IMG/VR virus record: IMGVR_UViG_3300017765_000106
Location: 1-20,091 of that record
Direction: 5' to 3' (one strand)
Source of the DNA: a virus
DNA: 20,091 bases
Under the pieces are notes generated by a model, which made no database searches, was not told where the DNA came from, and was given only the letters and a program-made list of their open reading frames with translations. Position numbers and translations under genes: made by a program. Shown piece after piece: positions 1 through 7,090 of this stretch (the first letter of the stretch is position 1; every line of letters begins with the position of its first letter).

Positions 1-3000
1 GGCATTGGCATCTGGTGCATGGGAGCCGATAGCGGACCCGAATGCCACCGCCAATCAGCCGTTGAAGGGAATACCCTTGAACAAGGGGTCAGACCCATAC
101 ATCGACCTAATTCAATACACAGGGTCCTCATCATACAGCCAAGCCAACTCCAAGGCAGCGGTCAGTTCCACGAACTTCGGCATCTCTGGCGGCTTCTTCC
201 ATCTAAGGGGCAATGCGCTGCACGTCAACGCCTCCGCAGTCGATCACTCGTCGTCCAACACGCACTACCCCACCAGCGGATGGGGACAGGGCTCCCACAC
301 CGACAGCACGATCAACTCGCTGACGCCCATCCCCCTGTCAGAGATAGCGGACCACAGGAACGTGCAGGGGAGAAGCGAACCGAGGCTCGGTCTAGTGATT
401 GAGACAGAGAGCGAGAGGAGCAGCAACGCCAACGTGGAGTATGCTGTTGTGGGCACTAAGGCATACTCTCTCAACAGCGACCTCGGCATCGGGCAGCAGT
501 TCCCTGTGACGCCATCGTGGACGATAAACACCAGATTCACGACCAAGGGGATGACTCTCGACCCCTCGTCCCCCACCTCCCAGACCATCTCCGGCCAACA
601 CACCAAACCAGTGTGGAGCCCTGACACCAATGCATCGAAGGGAGGGTCATCACTGGCTGTCACAGCGGAGGAGTATGCCAAAGACACATGGTCTGTGAGA
701 GGTTCAGCAGATCTACCTTCATGGGGTGGAGCATACATACTCAGGAAGACGTATCTCAATAGAACGGAGGATGGATCAATATCAACAGAGATAGATGGCA
801 ACTCAGGCGCTGGCATGATATCTCACCCAAGAAGGAAGCATGTCGATTACTATGTCCGCCTAGTGAGGCCTCTGAAGATGTTCGGATTCGCATCACAGCA
901 GTTGCAGGACGGCTGGGTCCATGGAGCCCGTGTCAAGTTTGAGAGCGGCGACTACGAGGATCTGGTATTGACTAGGGACAACAGATATGGTGTCTTTGAA
1001 GCCAATCTGGATATGAATCTAGGGACTCTGGACTTCATCAGCACAGCGGATGGGGCATTCCAGATCGAATATCCAGACGCCAATGAGCATGATGTCGTCT
1101 ACCATCTGATACCATCCACAGCCATGTTGCAGTTCTTCAAGTCGGATGCCGCTAGGAAGACCATAGACGGTTCATTCAACCCAGAGATTGAGCCCAGATA
1201 CTCGCAGACCACTCACCCCGGTGGTGGCGAGTCAATACATCAGTCCGAGTCCAGATACGCCAATGACGGTACAGGAGTCGGTGGAGACTTTGCCAGACAC
1301 ACTCTGCCAGAGGAGATAAGCAGGAAGCACAATGACACTGCTGCAAGGCTATATCCATCATTCACAGTGGTTGAACACAGCGGCACGACGCTTCTTTTGG
1401 AAGATGCATCCATGCTTCCTACCAGCGGTAGCCTGTTCGTGGTCAATGCCGGTAAGATAGCATATACCGGGAAGACTGGAAACCGTATAACGGGCGTGAC
1501 GAACAGCACTGGAATATCATCTCTCAAAGGCTACGTTGCCCGATATACGACTGTTTCGACCCCATCTGCATTGACGGACATGAGGGCTCTGACCCACCCG
1601 CATCTGATTGCACCCACATTCGTTGACAATGCAGTTGTAGCAATGAAGCAGGTTTCTGACGCATGGAGGCGCTATGATGCTACCAACGATGCTGTGAAAC
1701 AGACCAGTCTGTCGTTTAGAGGACTGCTTGAGTACGATCCATCTGACTTCTACATGACCAGTCAGCGACCAGTTATGATAGAGGATGGTGCGACAACAGC
1801 CAAGATAAAGCCGGTTCGTGACCAAATAACGACATTGAGGCACGATGGACAGACGATAACCTCAGACAGGTTCGCCCCATATCTCATCGACAGGTCAGGG
1901 GTTCGACTCAGAGTGGCTGGCGTCGAGAGCGATGACATATCCACCATATTGAGATTCAGGAACATAGATGCGGATAGCCTGTCTGATTTCGGAATTTCTC
2001 CGGGAATGGCCATCTTGGGGCAGTTGGGCCATGTGGGAATAAGGACATCCGATGCGGTCATGCATATGCTGAACGATGCATCGCCTGAGTTAGCCGCGTA
2101 CAACGTGACGCCCAGCGCCAACCTCATTGGCAAGGACAGAGAGGTCAGCAACACGTTGAACGCTCATCCGAGCCTGAGGCTGATAAACGACCACTCTCCC
2201 ACATACACTGCTAGAAAGAGCATAGGTCTGAACATCATGGAGGTCATATCTTCATTGAGCCAGATAGATGGTAAGCAACTCGTCAACGAGAGATCTGGCG
2301 GATTCATCTATTCATCCGACTCTTTCAACCACAAGGGGAACGTCCTCGGTATGGCGAATGGCATACTGGACATAACAGTCAGCAAGATGCTAGACGCACC
2401 GAACGAGATTATCGTAGTGGGGGACTCATCAGCAGCGAATGAGAGAGCCTTCGTCATCATCAAGGACATGGAGAGGATGAAGTCAGATGCGAGCAGAGGT
2501 GCGAACTCAGAACTCGTAAGGACTCTAAAGAAAGAAGTCCCCGGAATAAAGACCAAGGCCGAGGCGCATAGGCTCGCCAAGAACATACTCCATAGAACCG
2601 AGAACGGGGCCCCTGTAATCACCGTCAAGGGAGCATTGAGATCGACCATGATACAGCCCGGAGAGATAGTTTCAGTCGAGTTCCCCACCCACAACCTATC
2701 CGGGGACTTCGCTGTCTTTGAGGCGTTCCACAACTACTCGACACTGACATCCGACTTCATCATCGCACAATACGAAAAGGGCATAGAGGGGATACTATCC
2801 GACTTGCAGACGATATCTGGGAACAGCGAGCCGCTTGAGGATAATGCCGGGTCCATAGTGGATGTCGTGGAGATGTCCATAGGCGGCAAGGTGCATGTCC
2901 TAGCCGCATACAAGATGCTAGTCAGAAACATAAACAACCAAGGTTTCGTCATAGGAAAGAATCAAGGCGGATTGGGATACATTGGTGTCAATGCGAGCGG

Positions 3001-3055
3001 CGGCTATGCCAAACCCGTCGGTCAAAGCAAGAGCCTATTCAAGGAGGTGATGTGA
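1..3055 (+). CDS. Large tail/baseplate structural protein, 5'-truncated by the window edge
   Basis: The reading frame is open from base 2 and has no good start with a ribosome binding site, so the gene very probably begins upstream. About 1017 residues are visible. Most of it is Ser/Thr/Asp-rich and beta-prone, with no signal peptide or membrane segment. The last 300 residues (from about 720) alternate strands and helices and end in a stretch with GALRSTMIQPGEIVSVEF and a following LSGDFAVFEA. That reads like the hub/late-control-D type domains of contractile or long-tailed phages, where short beta domains present a 'value, location, status' topology. It overlaps nothing and is followed after 3 bases by a small tail gene, which supports a place in a tail module. 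The tail/baseplate role is inferred from size, composition, the C-terminal pattern and neighbours; no catalytic motif is seen. It could instead be a tail-tip or adhesin scaffold. Confidence 0.5.
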   Translation, partial: ALASGAWEPIADPNATANQPLKGIPLNKGSDPYIDLIQYTGSSSYSQANSKAAVSSTNFGISGGFFHLRGNALHVNASAVDHSSSNTHYPTSGWGQGSHTDSTINSLTPIPLSEIADHRNVQGRSEPRLGLVIETESERSSNANVEYAVVGTKAYSLNSDLGIGQQFPVTPSWTINTRFTTKGMTLDPSSPTSQTISGQHTKPVWSPDTNASKGGSSLAVTAEEYAKDTWSVRGSADLPSWGGAYILRKTYLNRTEDGSISTEIDGNSGAGMISHPRRKHVDYYVRLVRPLKMFGFASQQLQDGWVHGARVKFESGDYEDLVLTRDNRYGVFEANLDMNLGTLDFISTADGAFQIEYPDANEHDVVYHLIPSTAMLQFFKSDAARKTIDGSFNPEIEPRYSQTTHPGGGESIHQSESRYANDGTGVGGDFARHTLPEEISRKHNDTAARLYPSFTVVEHSGTTLLLEDASMLPTSGSLFVVNAGKIAYTGKTGNRITGVTNSTGISSLKGYVARYTTVSTPSALTDMRALTHPHLIAPTFVDNAVVAMKQVSDAWRRYDATNDAVKQTSLSFRGLLEYDPSDFYMTSQRPVMIEDGATTAKIKPVRDQITTLRHDGQTITSDRFAPYLIDRSGVRLRVAGVESDDISTILRFRNIDADSLSDFGISPGMAILGQLGHVGIRTSDAVMHMLNDASPELAAYNVTPSANLIGKDREVSNTLNAHPSLRLINDHSPTYTARKSIGLNIMEVISSLSQIDGKQLVNERSGGFIYSSDSFNHKGNVLGMANGILDITVSKMLDAPNEIIVVGDSSAANERAFVIIKDMERMKSDASRGANSELVRTLKKEVPGIKTKAEAHRLAKNILHRTENGAPVITVKGALRSTMIQPGEIVSVEFPTHNLSGDFAVFEAFHNYSTLTSDFIIAQYEKGIEGILSDLQTISGNSEPLEDNAGSIVDVVEMSIGGKVHVLAAYKMLVRNINNQGFVIGKNQGGLGYIGVNASGGYAKPVGQSKSLFKEVM
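3041..3052 (+). promoter_or_regulatory. Strong Shine-Dalgarno for the 3059 gene
   Basis: AAGGAGGTGATG is a near-perfect anti-SD match. It lies inside the last codons of the large tail gene and ends 6 bases before the ATG at 3059. It shows that the small gene is translated from the same message and fixes its start. Confidence 0.75.
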
Positions 3056-3058
3056 GAT

Positions 3059-3400
3059 ATGCCCGTCCTCGATTCACTAAAGTCGGCATTGGCAGACCAT
3101 CTATCCACGCTCGTCACAAGGATGACGCTGGGGTCGAGTGGAGGAGAGGCGTCCAGCAGGGACGGGGGTGCAGGTAGCCCCCAGATAACCATCACACCTT
3201 CCGTCACCAAGATAGACGACAGGACCGTATCCGTGTCCGGCGTCTTCACCACGTCCGAGACATCATCGGAGACGCTCAAGGAGATCGTCCTCCATGGGGA
3301 CACCGCCCTCGACACCCCTGCATTCAGGGCCACGTTCATGCCTATCGACAAGACATCAAACAATGAGGTCAGGGTCGATGTTCTGATGGAGGTAAGGTAA
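3059..3400 (+). CDS. Small tail/baseplate-associated protein (113 aa)
   Basis: The start is an ATG preceded by AAGGAGGTGATG, 3 bases after the previous stop. The N-terminal 25 residues form a probable helix (LDSLKSALADHLSTLV). A Gly/Ser/Asp-rich linker follows, then a beta domain (about 42-113). The end of that domain has the pattern LKEIVLHGD...FRATFMPIDKTSNNEVRVDVLMEV. The pattern 'L-hydrophobic strand, R-x-x-F-x-P-I-x-K, N-E-V-R-V' recurs in small proteins encoded between baseplate and fibre genes of tailed viruses, where it looks like a tail-fibre attachment fold. The identification rests on this pattern and on the neighbouring genes. It overlaps the next gene by one base (TAATG), so the two are probably made together. 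Confidence 0.45.
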   Translation: MPVLDSLKSALADHLSTLVTRMTLGSSGGEASSRDGGAGSPQITITPSVTKIDDRTVSVSGVFTTSETSSETLKEIVLHGDTALDTPAFRATFMPIDKTSNNEVRVDVLMEVR

Positions 3401-4491
3401 TGGCGACGATAGGCGAGGGACATGAGAGGGCTGCTCAGAGTTATCAGGACGACGGACTTCTGGATCAGGACATACTGACCAGTCCGACCCTCACGAACTT
3501 CAACGAACGCGGACTTCTGAATGGTGTCGTTCCCATCCTACTTAACGATATCAATGACAGCAATCGCAACAGCAGCACTGTGGGCAATTGCGCCGTGAGC
3601 CACTCGTCCACCACGCTGTCCATCGCAGCAGGGACGGTCCTCCTCGATGGAGTGTTCCACTCGATAGGGTCCGCATCCCTAGACATCACCTCCTCGTCCC
3701 ACACCGGCAAGTTCCCCAAGAACTCCAGCACCCTCCCCACGCTGACCGGGGCCAACTACGAGAGGATACTGCTGGTCTATGTCGATCCGGCCATCACGGG
3801 CAAGATCGCCATGATATACGGCAACGAGGTCAACACGGGCTCAGGCGTCTATCCGCAATCACCATCGGCCCACCTAGACAAGCAGACCATCGTTCTGGCC
3901 GCTGTCAGGCTCACATACAGCAGTGGGGTCGCCGTTGGCAACGTGAACGACAAGCGTGTGTTCCTACGTCCGGGGCCCCTGCCGCTATCCGCCCTCATCA
4001 ACTCCGGCAACTCCGCCACCAGCCCCGTCAACACCCTCATCACCAACAACACGGGCAACCTCCCCATCACCGACATGGGATTCGTATTCGCCCGTGACCC
4101 CACTGGATTGGGCTCATTTCCGAATGGCGCTGGAGAGACTCACCTCTTCTTCCAGTCCGACCAGACGACCAGCGCCAACGTCCCCACAACGTCAGGAGGA
4201 GCATACCAGATCACACCAGTCCACAGGACATCCATCAAGACCGCATCTTACAACGGGTCATCCACTGATGTGGTTCTTGCCTTTGAACCGCTCGGATCTC
4301 AAGATGAGGCTTCGACCAAACTCGTTGAGGTCATGATATACAAGACAGGAACTCCTAGATTCATAGCAAACCTAGTTCAGGGATCTGACTTCACCATATC
4401 TGGAAAGACAGTCACCATCAATGGCAGTCTTGGATACACTGGAACACCGACCAACGCCAAGATAACCTATGTCCATGCAGGACATGAGTGA
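3400..4491 (+). CDS. Tail fibre / adhesin-like structural protein (363 aa)
   Basis: The ATG at 3400 shares its A with the TAA of the previous gene, and GGAGGTAAGGT lies just upstream. The N-terminal 40 residues look like an attachment segment. The rest is Ser/Thr/Gly/Asn-rich and beta-rich, including a 'GTVLLDGVFHSIGSASLDI' segment typical of fibre or baseplate-wedge beta domains. The middle has YERILLVYVDP and LAAVRLTYSS strands separated by Asn/Gly-rich turns. The C-terminal 120 residues form another beta module ending in a VTING...AKITYVHAG strand pair. No hydrolase motif is visible. It is the last gene of the plus-strand structural arm, the usual place for host-recognition proteins. A receptor-binding role is inferred, and a baseplate wedge protein is the main alternative. 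Confidence 0.45.
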   Translation: MATIGEGHERAAQSYQDDGLLDQDILTSPTLTNFNERGLLNGVVPILLNDINDSNRNSSTVGNCAVSHSSTTLSIAAGTVLLDGVFHSIGSASLDITSSSHTGKFPKNSSTLPTLTGANYERILLVYVDPAITGKIAMIYGNEVNTGSGVYPQSPSAHLDKQTIVLAAVRLTYSSGVAVGNVNDKRVFLRPGPLPLSALINSGNSATSPVNTLITNNTGNLPITDMGFVFARDPTGLGSFPNGAGETHLFFQSDQTTSANVPTTSGGAYQITPVHRTSIKTASYNGSSTDVVLAFEPLGSQDEASTKLVEVMIYKTGTPRFIANLVQGSDFTISGKTVTINGSLGYTGTPTNAKITYVHAGHE

Positions 4492-4495
4492 ATCA
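4489..4495. other. Convergent stop codons one base apart (TGAATCA)
   Basis: The plus-strand stop TGA (4489-4491) and the minus-strand stop (complement of TCA, 4493-4495) are separated by a single A. No terminator hairpin or T-run lies between the arms. Transcripts from both directions must therefore run into the opposite coding sequence unless they stop inside the last genes. Confidence 0.9.
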
Positions 4496-4906
4496 TCTGC
4501 TGACGGATTCTCTCTTGCCACCAGCGCCGAGTTGCCTTCTCATCTTCGGTCTGACATTGCCACGGCTCTTGTTCCTAGCATATCTGAGTCTGGTTCTTCC
4601 CCTCTTCACCTTTCTGGCCTTGTTCCAAGCGCGAGCCTTGCCTTGCTTCTCTGCCCTGCCCTCTATGGTGTTCTTTGAGTATCCACGGAACTTGCCCTTC
4701 TCATCAGACCTGATGATCTCCCATGCCTTCTCAAACTCATCGGGAGCCCATGCGTCACACACATGATCAGCACGGCAGGTGAAGTCATACCACTCACAAT
4801 ATCCAGTCATGGGATCTTCGGTCTTACTTGAGTCCCATGCCTTGCAGTTGCCACACTTCTTGTCAGTCGTGGCCTTTCTGTAATTAGGAGCATCGGACTT
4901 GGCCAT
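4493..4906 (-). CDS. Cys-cluster protein with internal AW element and basic tail (137 aa)
   Basis: Three parts can be seen. Residues 9-54 hold five cysteines (C18, C21, C37, C44, C50) in a YRKATTDKKCGNCKAW...GYCEWY...CDAW arrangement. The spacing recalls small high-potential iron-sulfur or zinc-binding proteins found near structural genes in tailed phages. Residues 55-66 carry the AW element (DEFEKAWEIIR) that opens several neighbouring genes, here in the middle of the protein. Residues 68-137 are very rich in Lys/Arg, suggesting nucleic-acid contact. It is the last gene of the minus-strand polycistron; its stop lies one base from the stop of the convergent fibre gene. Metal binding is inferred from the cysteines, and the specific function is unknown. 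The ATG at 4906 lies 16 bases after the upstream stop, behind GGGGATG. Confidence 0.7.
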   Translation of the reverse strand: MAKSDAPNYRKATTDKKCGNCKAWDSSKTEDPMTGYCEWYDFTCRADHVCDAWAPDEFEKAWEIIRSDEKGKFRGYSKNTIEGRAEKQGKARAWNKARKVKRGRTRLRYARNKSRGNVRPKMRRQLGAGGKRESVSR

Positions 4907-4922
4907 TGAAATACATCCCCAT

Positions 4923-5114
4923 TCAACTCAAACGACGGACCTCTCCATCTCCCTCATAGGCTTCGATGCATTCTTTGCAAGCATAACCCCCACCTACTCT
5001 ATCCATGTTGTCGCCCACGATTTCAAAATCTGCCTCCCCCGTGCAACGAGGATGGGCTTCTGATTCGCACCTTTTACCCTTCAGCAAGGACCATGCCTTC
5101 TCAAACGTATCCAT
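4923..5114 (-). CDS. Small AW-tagged zinc-finger-like protein (63 aa)
   Basis: The protein opens with MDTFEKAWSLLKGK, the AW element shared with its neighbours. It then has C16, H21/C24 and a CKEC pair (C46, C49), a likely single zinc site. The tail is acidic. Its ATG follows the TAG of the upstream gene directly (TAGATGG), so it depends on translational coupling. I do not recognise a family beyond the tag. The different Cys spacing from the sibling proteins means the bodies are not simple duplicates of one another. Zinc binding is inferred; the function is unknown. Confidence 0.75.
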   Translation of the reverse strand: MDTFEKAWSLLKGKRCESEAHPRCTGEADFEIVGDNMDRVGGGYACKECIEAYEGDGEVRRLS

Positions 5115-5735
5115 CTAACAGTTCCACCTCTTCAATGCCGCACCTTTCGGTGTGAGTTTGCCACCCTTGCTGGTCGGCCCCTTGACACCGGACATCCTAG
5201 CGCAGAATGATTTTCGCCTCTTGGCCTTCTTCGATCCGGGTTTCAAGGTCGATGGCTTCTCAGTGACAGGGGGTTTGAGGTTTGCGCCCTCCTTGCGTTT
5301 CGCTGCTGCGCGTCCCTTAGCGTTAAGACCGCCTTTGCGGCTGTGCTTATTCGGGTTGTATCCATGGAAAGGCTTGTCCTTTTTCTTGCCCTTGATGAGC
5401 ATGGCCTTGGCCAGAATGATGCATGAATCACATTCGCAGATGGTTGATTTCACCATGGTCGGCTTGCCCCCCACTCCCTGCGGCTTGCTTCTCTTTCTTC
5501 TAGTAGCCGATTTCTTGTCCTTGGCGCTCATGCTTCCCGATGTCTTTGGAGTCTTGTCACTCACTTTCTTAGACGGCCTGCACTTGGGATATCCCTTGCT
5601 ATCCTTATCGGCCTCATCCCTTCCACAGGGTGGATGCTTTCCATCCTTGTCCTTCCTCGACACATCGACCCACTTCTCCTTGAACCATCGCCTAAGGTCC
5701 TTGTCAACTGACTTGGATATAGGACTGACAATCAT
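5115..5735 (-). CDS. Very basic two-module phage-type protein (206 aa)
   Basis: The protein is dominated by Lys, Arg, Gly, Ser and Pro. The N-terminal module (about 10-85) has the pattern KEKWVDVSRKDKDGKHPPCGR...KGYPKCRPSKKVS. The C-terminal module (about 136-206) has GLNAKGRAAAKR...NLKPPV...RRKSFCARMSGVKGP...LKRWNC. I recognise both as conserved uncharacterised modules of tailed phages and marine viruses; database names would need checking. The middle carries CECDSC (C100, C102, C105). The start ATG overlaps the upstream stop by four bases (ATGA). The high positive charge and small size suggest nucleic-acid binding, perhaps in the virion, but no enzyme motif is present. It is one of two genes in this cluster that clearly belong to a phage-wide pool rather than an archaeal one. 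Confidence 0.7.
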   Translation of the reverse strand: MIVSPISKSVDKDLRRWFKEKWVDVSRKDKDGKHPPCGRDEADKDSKGYPKCRPSKKVSDKTPKTSGSMSAKDKKSATRRKRSKPQGVGGKPTMVKSTICECDSCIILAKAMLIKGKKKDKPFHGYNPNKHSRKGGLNAKGRAAAKRKEGANLKPPVTEKPSTLKPGSKKAKRRKSFCARMSGVKGPTSKGGKLTPKGAALKRWNC

Positions 5736-5923
5736 TTCTTACCCTTCTTCTTCCAACCGCCGCCTTTGGACTTGTACCATTTAGCAGCCCAACCGTTGGC
5801 ATAAGCAGAGGGATATACATCGAATTTAGAGCGAGCCTTTGACTTGGCCTGCGACCATAGGGACGGGTTAGTGGGAACATTGTCCCCTTTCACTATCTCC
5901 CATGCTGCGTCGAATGCTGTCAT
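5732..5923 (-). CDS. AW-tagged small protein with conserved phage 'KFDVYPSAYANGWAAKWY' module (63 aa)
   Basis: The tag MTAFDAAWEIVKGD is followed by a basic module, SLWSQAKSKARSKFDVYPSA then YANGWAAKWYKSKGGGW, and a Lys-rich end. I recognise the second module as a widespread small protein of tailed phages, often near virion or terminase genes, with no known function. Here it is fused behind the AW element, which the phage versions I recall usually lack. The start is an ATG behind AGGTGAAAAC, and the gene overlaps the next one by ATGA. The DNA of the tag (5881-5905) is nearly identical to a segment at 17148-17172. Confidence 0.75.
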   Translation of the reverse strand: MTAFDAAWEIVKGDNVPTNPSLWSQAKSKARSKFDVYPSAYANGWAAKWYKSKGGGWKKKGKK

Positions 5924-5931
5924 GTTTTCAC

Positions 5932-6300
5932 CTAATTAATATCAAAAGTGCCAGATCTGATGTCGTAAATGCTGCTCGCACCGCAATGTCCACAAGACGC
6001 ATAAATCCCATTTACATCTGGTAAGTAATGAGGCCCGTGTTTCATCCACTTGGAATCCCTTCTATATCCAGCAGGGCGTAAAACATCATCGAAATAGTCA
6101 TCCGTTCCCAGATCCGACTCCTCCATGCCGGGATTCATTGAAAGATATTCGCTGATGGCTCCCTGAGCCTCTTCATCTGTGGTATTGCAAGCACATGAGT
6201 CGCCGTCATGCCATATCTGCTCATACTCAGCAGGCTCCATGGGACCTGCACTGTCCCTAACCTCCTTACATATGCTCCATGCTTCATTGAATGCAGTCAT
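5932..6300 (-). CDS. AW-tagged protein with two Cys pairs (122 aa)
   Basis: The first residues are MTAFNEAWSICKE, the AW element. An acidic central part has SCACN (C36, C38) and SDLGTDDYFDDVL. The C-terminus carries ASCGHCGASSIYDIRSGTF with C103 and C106. The CxC and CxxC pairs could form one metal site, but they are far apart. The ATG overlaps the upstream stop by one base (TAATG). I do not recognise the body. It is the longest of the genes that begin with the tag. Confidence 0.7.
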   Translation of the reverse strand: MTAFNEAWSICKEVRDSAGPMEPAEYEQIWHDGDSCACNTTDEEAQGAISEYLSMNPGMEESDLGTDDYFDDVLRPAGYRRDSKWMKHGPHYLPDVNGIYASCGHCGASSIYDIRSGTFDIN

Positions 6301-6494
6301 TATTCCACCCTATCTCTCTGGCTATAACACCCTTTGCAGAAGGCATTACCTTTCTTAGATTCGTAGGATATGTTTTCATCGTTGAATGCTTTACCACACA
6401 GATGACACTCACCACCATGATTAACAAATTTCTTGCCATCGAAGGATATTCTGGGTGCTTTCACTACATTCCAAGCCTTGTCGAATGTTGTCAT
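6300..6494 (-). CDS. AW-tagged CxxC/CxxC zinc-finger protein (64 aa)
   Basis: The ATG at 6494 is chosen because it begins the tag (MTTFDKAWNVVK) and sits behind GGTGATTAAG. A longer in-frame extension upstream would overlap the previous gene almost entirely. After the tag come ECHLCGKAF (C30, C33) and AFCKGCYS (C53, C56), spaced like a small treble-clef or zinc-ribbon finger with 'Y/F-C-x-x-C' knuckles. It lies one base after the upstream stop. Likely a zinc-binding mini-protein; partner and function are unknown. Confidence 0.75.
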   Translation of the reverse strand: MTTFDKAWNVVKAPRISFDGKKFVNHGGECHLCGKAFNDENISYESKKGNAFCKGCYSQRDRVE

Positions 6495-6495
6495 C

Positions 6496-6657
6496 TTAAT
6501 CACCATTACACATTGAACAGATGATTGAACCATCCTTTCTCTTGAATACAGGGGCATCCAATGGCCCTGTGCATACTTCGCACATATCTTTGCCCTTCAT
6601 TGAACCATGATAGGGTTCGCCCTTCACAACGTCCCAAGCCTTGTCGAATGCTGTCAT
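6496..6657 (-). CDS. AW-tagged CxxC/CxxC zinc-finger mini-protein (53 aa)
   Basis: This short gene is easy to miss. It runs from an ATG that overlaps the upstream stop (ATGA) to a TAA one base before the next gene's ATG. The product begins MTAFDKAWDVVKGE and continues to two knuckles, MCEVC (C26, C29) and ICSMC (C47, C50), ending NGD. The tag, the cysteine layout and the exact fit between its neighbours support it as real. It is closest to the following 64-aa gene and may be a diverged tandem duplicate. Confidence 0.75.
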   Translation of the reverse strand: MTAFDKAWDVVKGEPYHGSMKGKDMCEVCTGPLDAPVFKRKDGSIICSMCNGD

Positions 6658-6866
6658 GCTTCTGGCCCCCACTCACAATATCTGCATTGTTCAGGATTCT
6701 TTGAATCTATCATCCTTATTTCTCCCTCTCCTGTTTTCTCCCAATGGTCGTAATCAACGATTTGCCCTCCTATATCATCAGGATGAACCATCTCTTTACA
6801 GGTAGGACATTTTACCTGTCGGGCATCTTCTTTCATTAGCCCCCAAACCTTGTCGAATGCAGACAT
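6654..6866 (-). CDS. AW-tagged zinc-ribbon-like protein (70 aa)
   Basis: The ATG at 6866 begins MSAFDKVWGLMKED; a TTG one codon earlier is in frame but less likely. Cys pairs CPTC (C20, C23) and CRYC (C61, C64) flank a charged segment (DDIGGQIVDYDHWEKTGEGEI), as in a zinc ribbon with a long insert. It is the first gene of the tagged series in transcription order and overlaps the next by four bases. No strong ribosome binding site is visible, so initiation may depend on coupling to the gene 17 bases upstream. Confidence 0.7.
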   Translation of the reverse strand: MSAFDKVWGLMKEDARQVKCPTCKEMVHPDDIGGQIVDYDHWEKTGEGEIRMIDSKNPEQCRYCEWGPEA

Positions 6867-6883
6867 CAACCGTCACTAGGTCG

Positions 6884-7090
6884 TCAATCCTTTATTGAAA
6901 CTTCTGTCCCTACTACTTTCAATCTAGGCCTCGTCTTCTTCCAGACGCATTCGCACAGTGGGCACTCCCAGAGGAAGATCCTGTCACGGGAGCCGGAATA
7001 GAATCCGTTTATCCTGATGGCGAGGACCCTGTTGTAGCACTTGGGACAGACTTGGCTCACTTTGTCCTTGTATGGAGTCTTGGACACCAT
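6884..7090 (-). CDS. Zinc-ribbon protein (68 aa)
   Basis: Two knuckles, VCPKCYN (C15, C18) and WECPLCECVW (C43, C46), are separated by a beta-prone segment. That is the layout of a classic zinc ribbon, as in TFIIS/RPB9-like or archaeal small zinc-ribbon proteins. It lacks the AW element of the downstream genes. The chosen ATG at 7090 overlaps the upstream TGA by one base (TGATG). A role in nucleic-acid or protein binding is inferred from the fold only. Confidence 0.7.
   Translation of the reverse strand: MVSKTPYKDKVSQVCPKCYNRVLAIRINGFYSGSRDRIFLWECPLCECVWKKTRPRLKVVGTEVSIKD

Larger units (their letters stand above)
4709..6866 (-). repeat. Dispersed 36-base coding repeat encoding the AW element (seven copies)
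   Basis: Copies lie at 4709-4744, 5079-5114, 5888-5923, 6265-6300, 6459-6494, 6622-6657 and 6831-6866, all on the minus strand. The protein consensus is M-T-A-F-D-K-A-W-x-h-V-K. The DNA core is close to TTYGANAAGGCNTGG. Six copies sit at the very start of a gene and one is internal (4709-4744). Sequence downstream of each copy is unrelated or only weakly related. An eighth, C-terminal copy is at 17148-17172. Confidence 0.8.

Noticed and set aside
265-816. A 183-codon minus-strand frame within the large tail gene
   Set aside because: It is opposite a long continuous structural gene, lacks a ribosome binding site and reads as a complement shadow.
3588-4097. A 169-codon plus-strand frame inside the fibre gene
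   Set aside because: Its product is His/Arg/Gln-rich frame-shifted noise, whereas the main frame is coupled upstream and ends at the convergent stop.
5152-5784. A 210-codon open frame on the plus strand opposite the Lys-rich gene
   Set aside because: It mirrors the minus-strand 206-aa gene, which has clear conserved modules and an ATGA-coupled start. The plus-strand product is Leu/Pro-rich with no recognisable motif or ribosome site.
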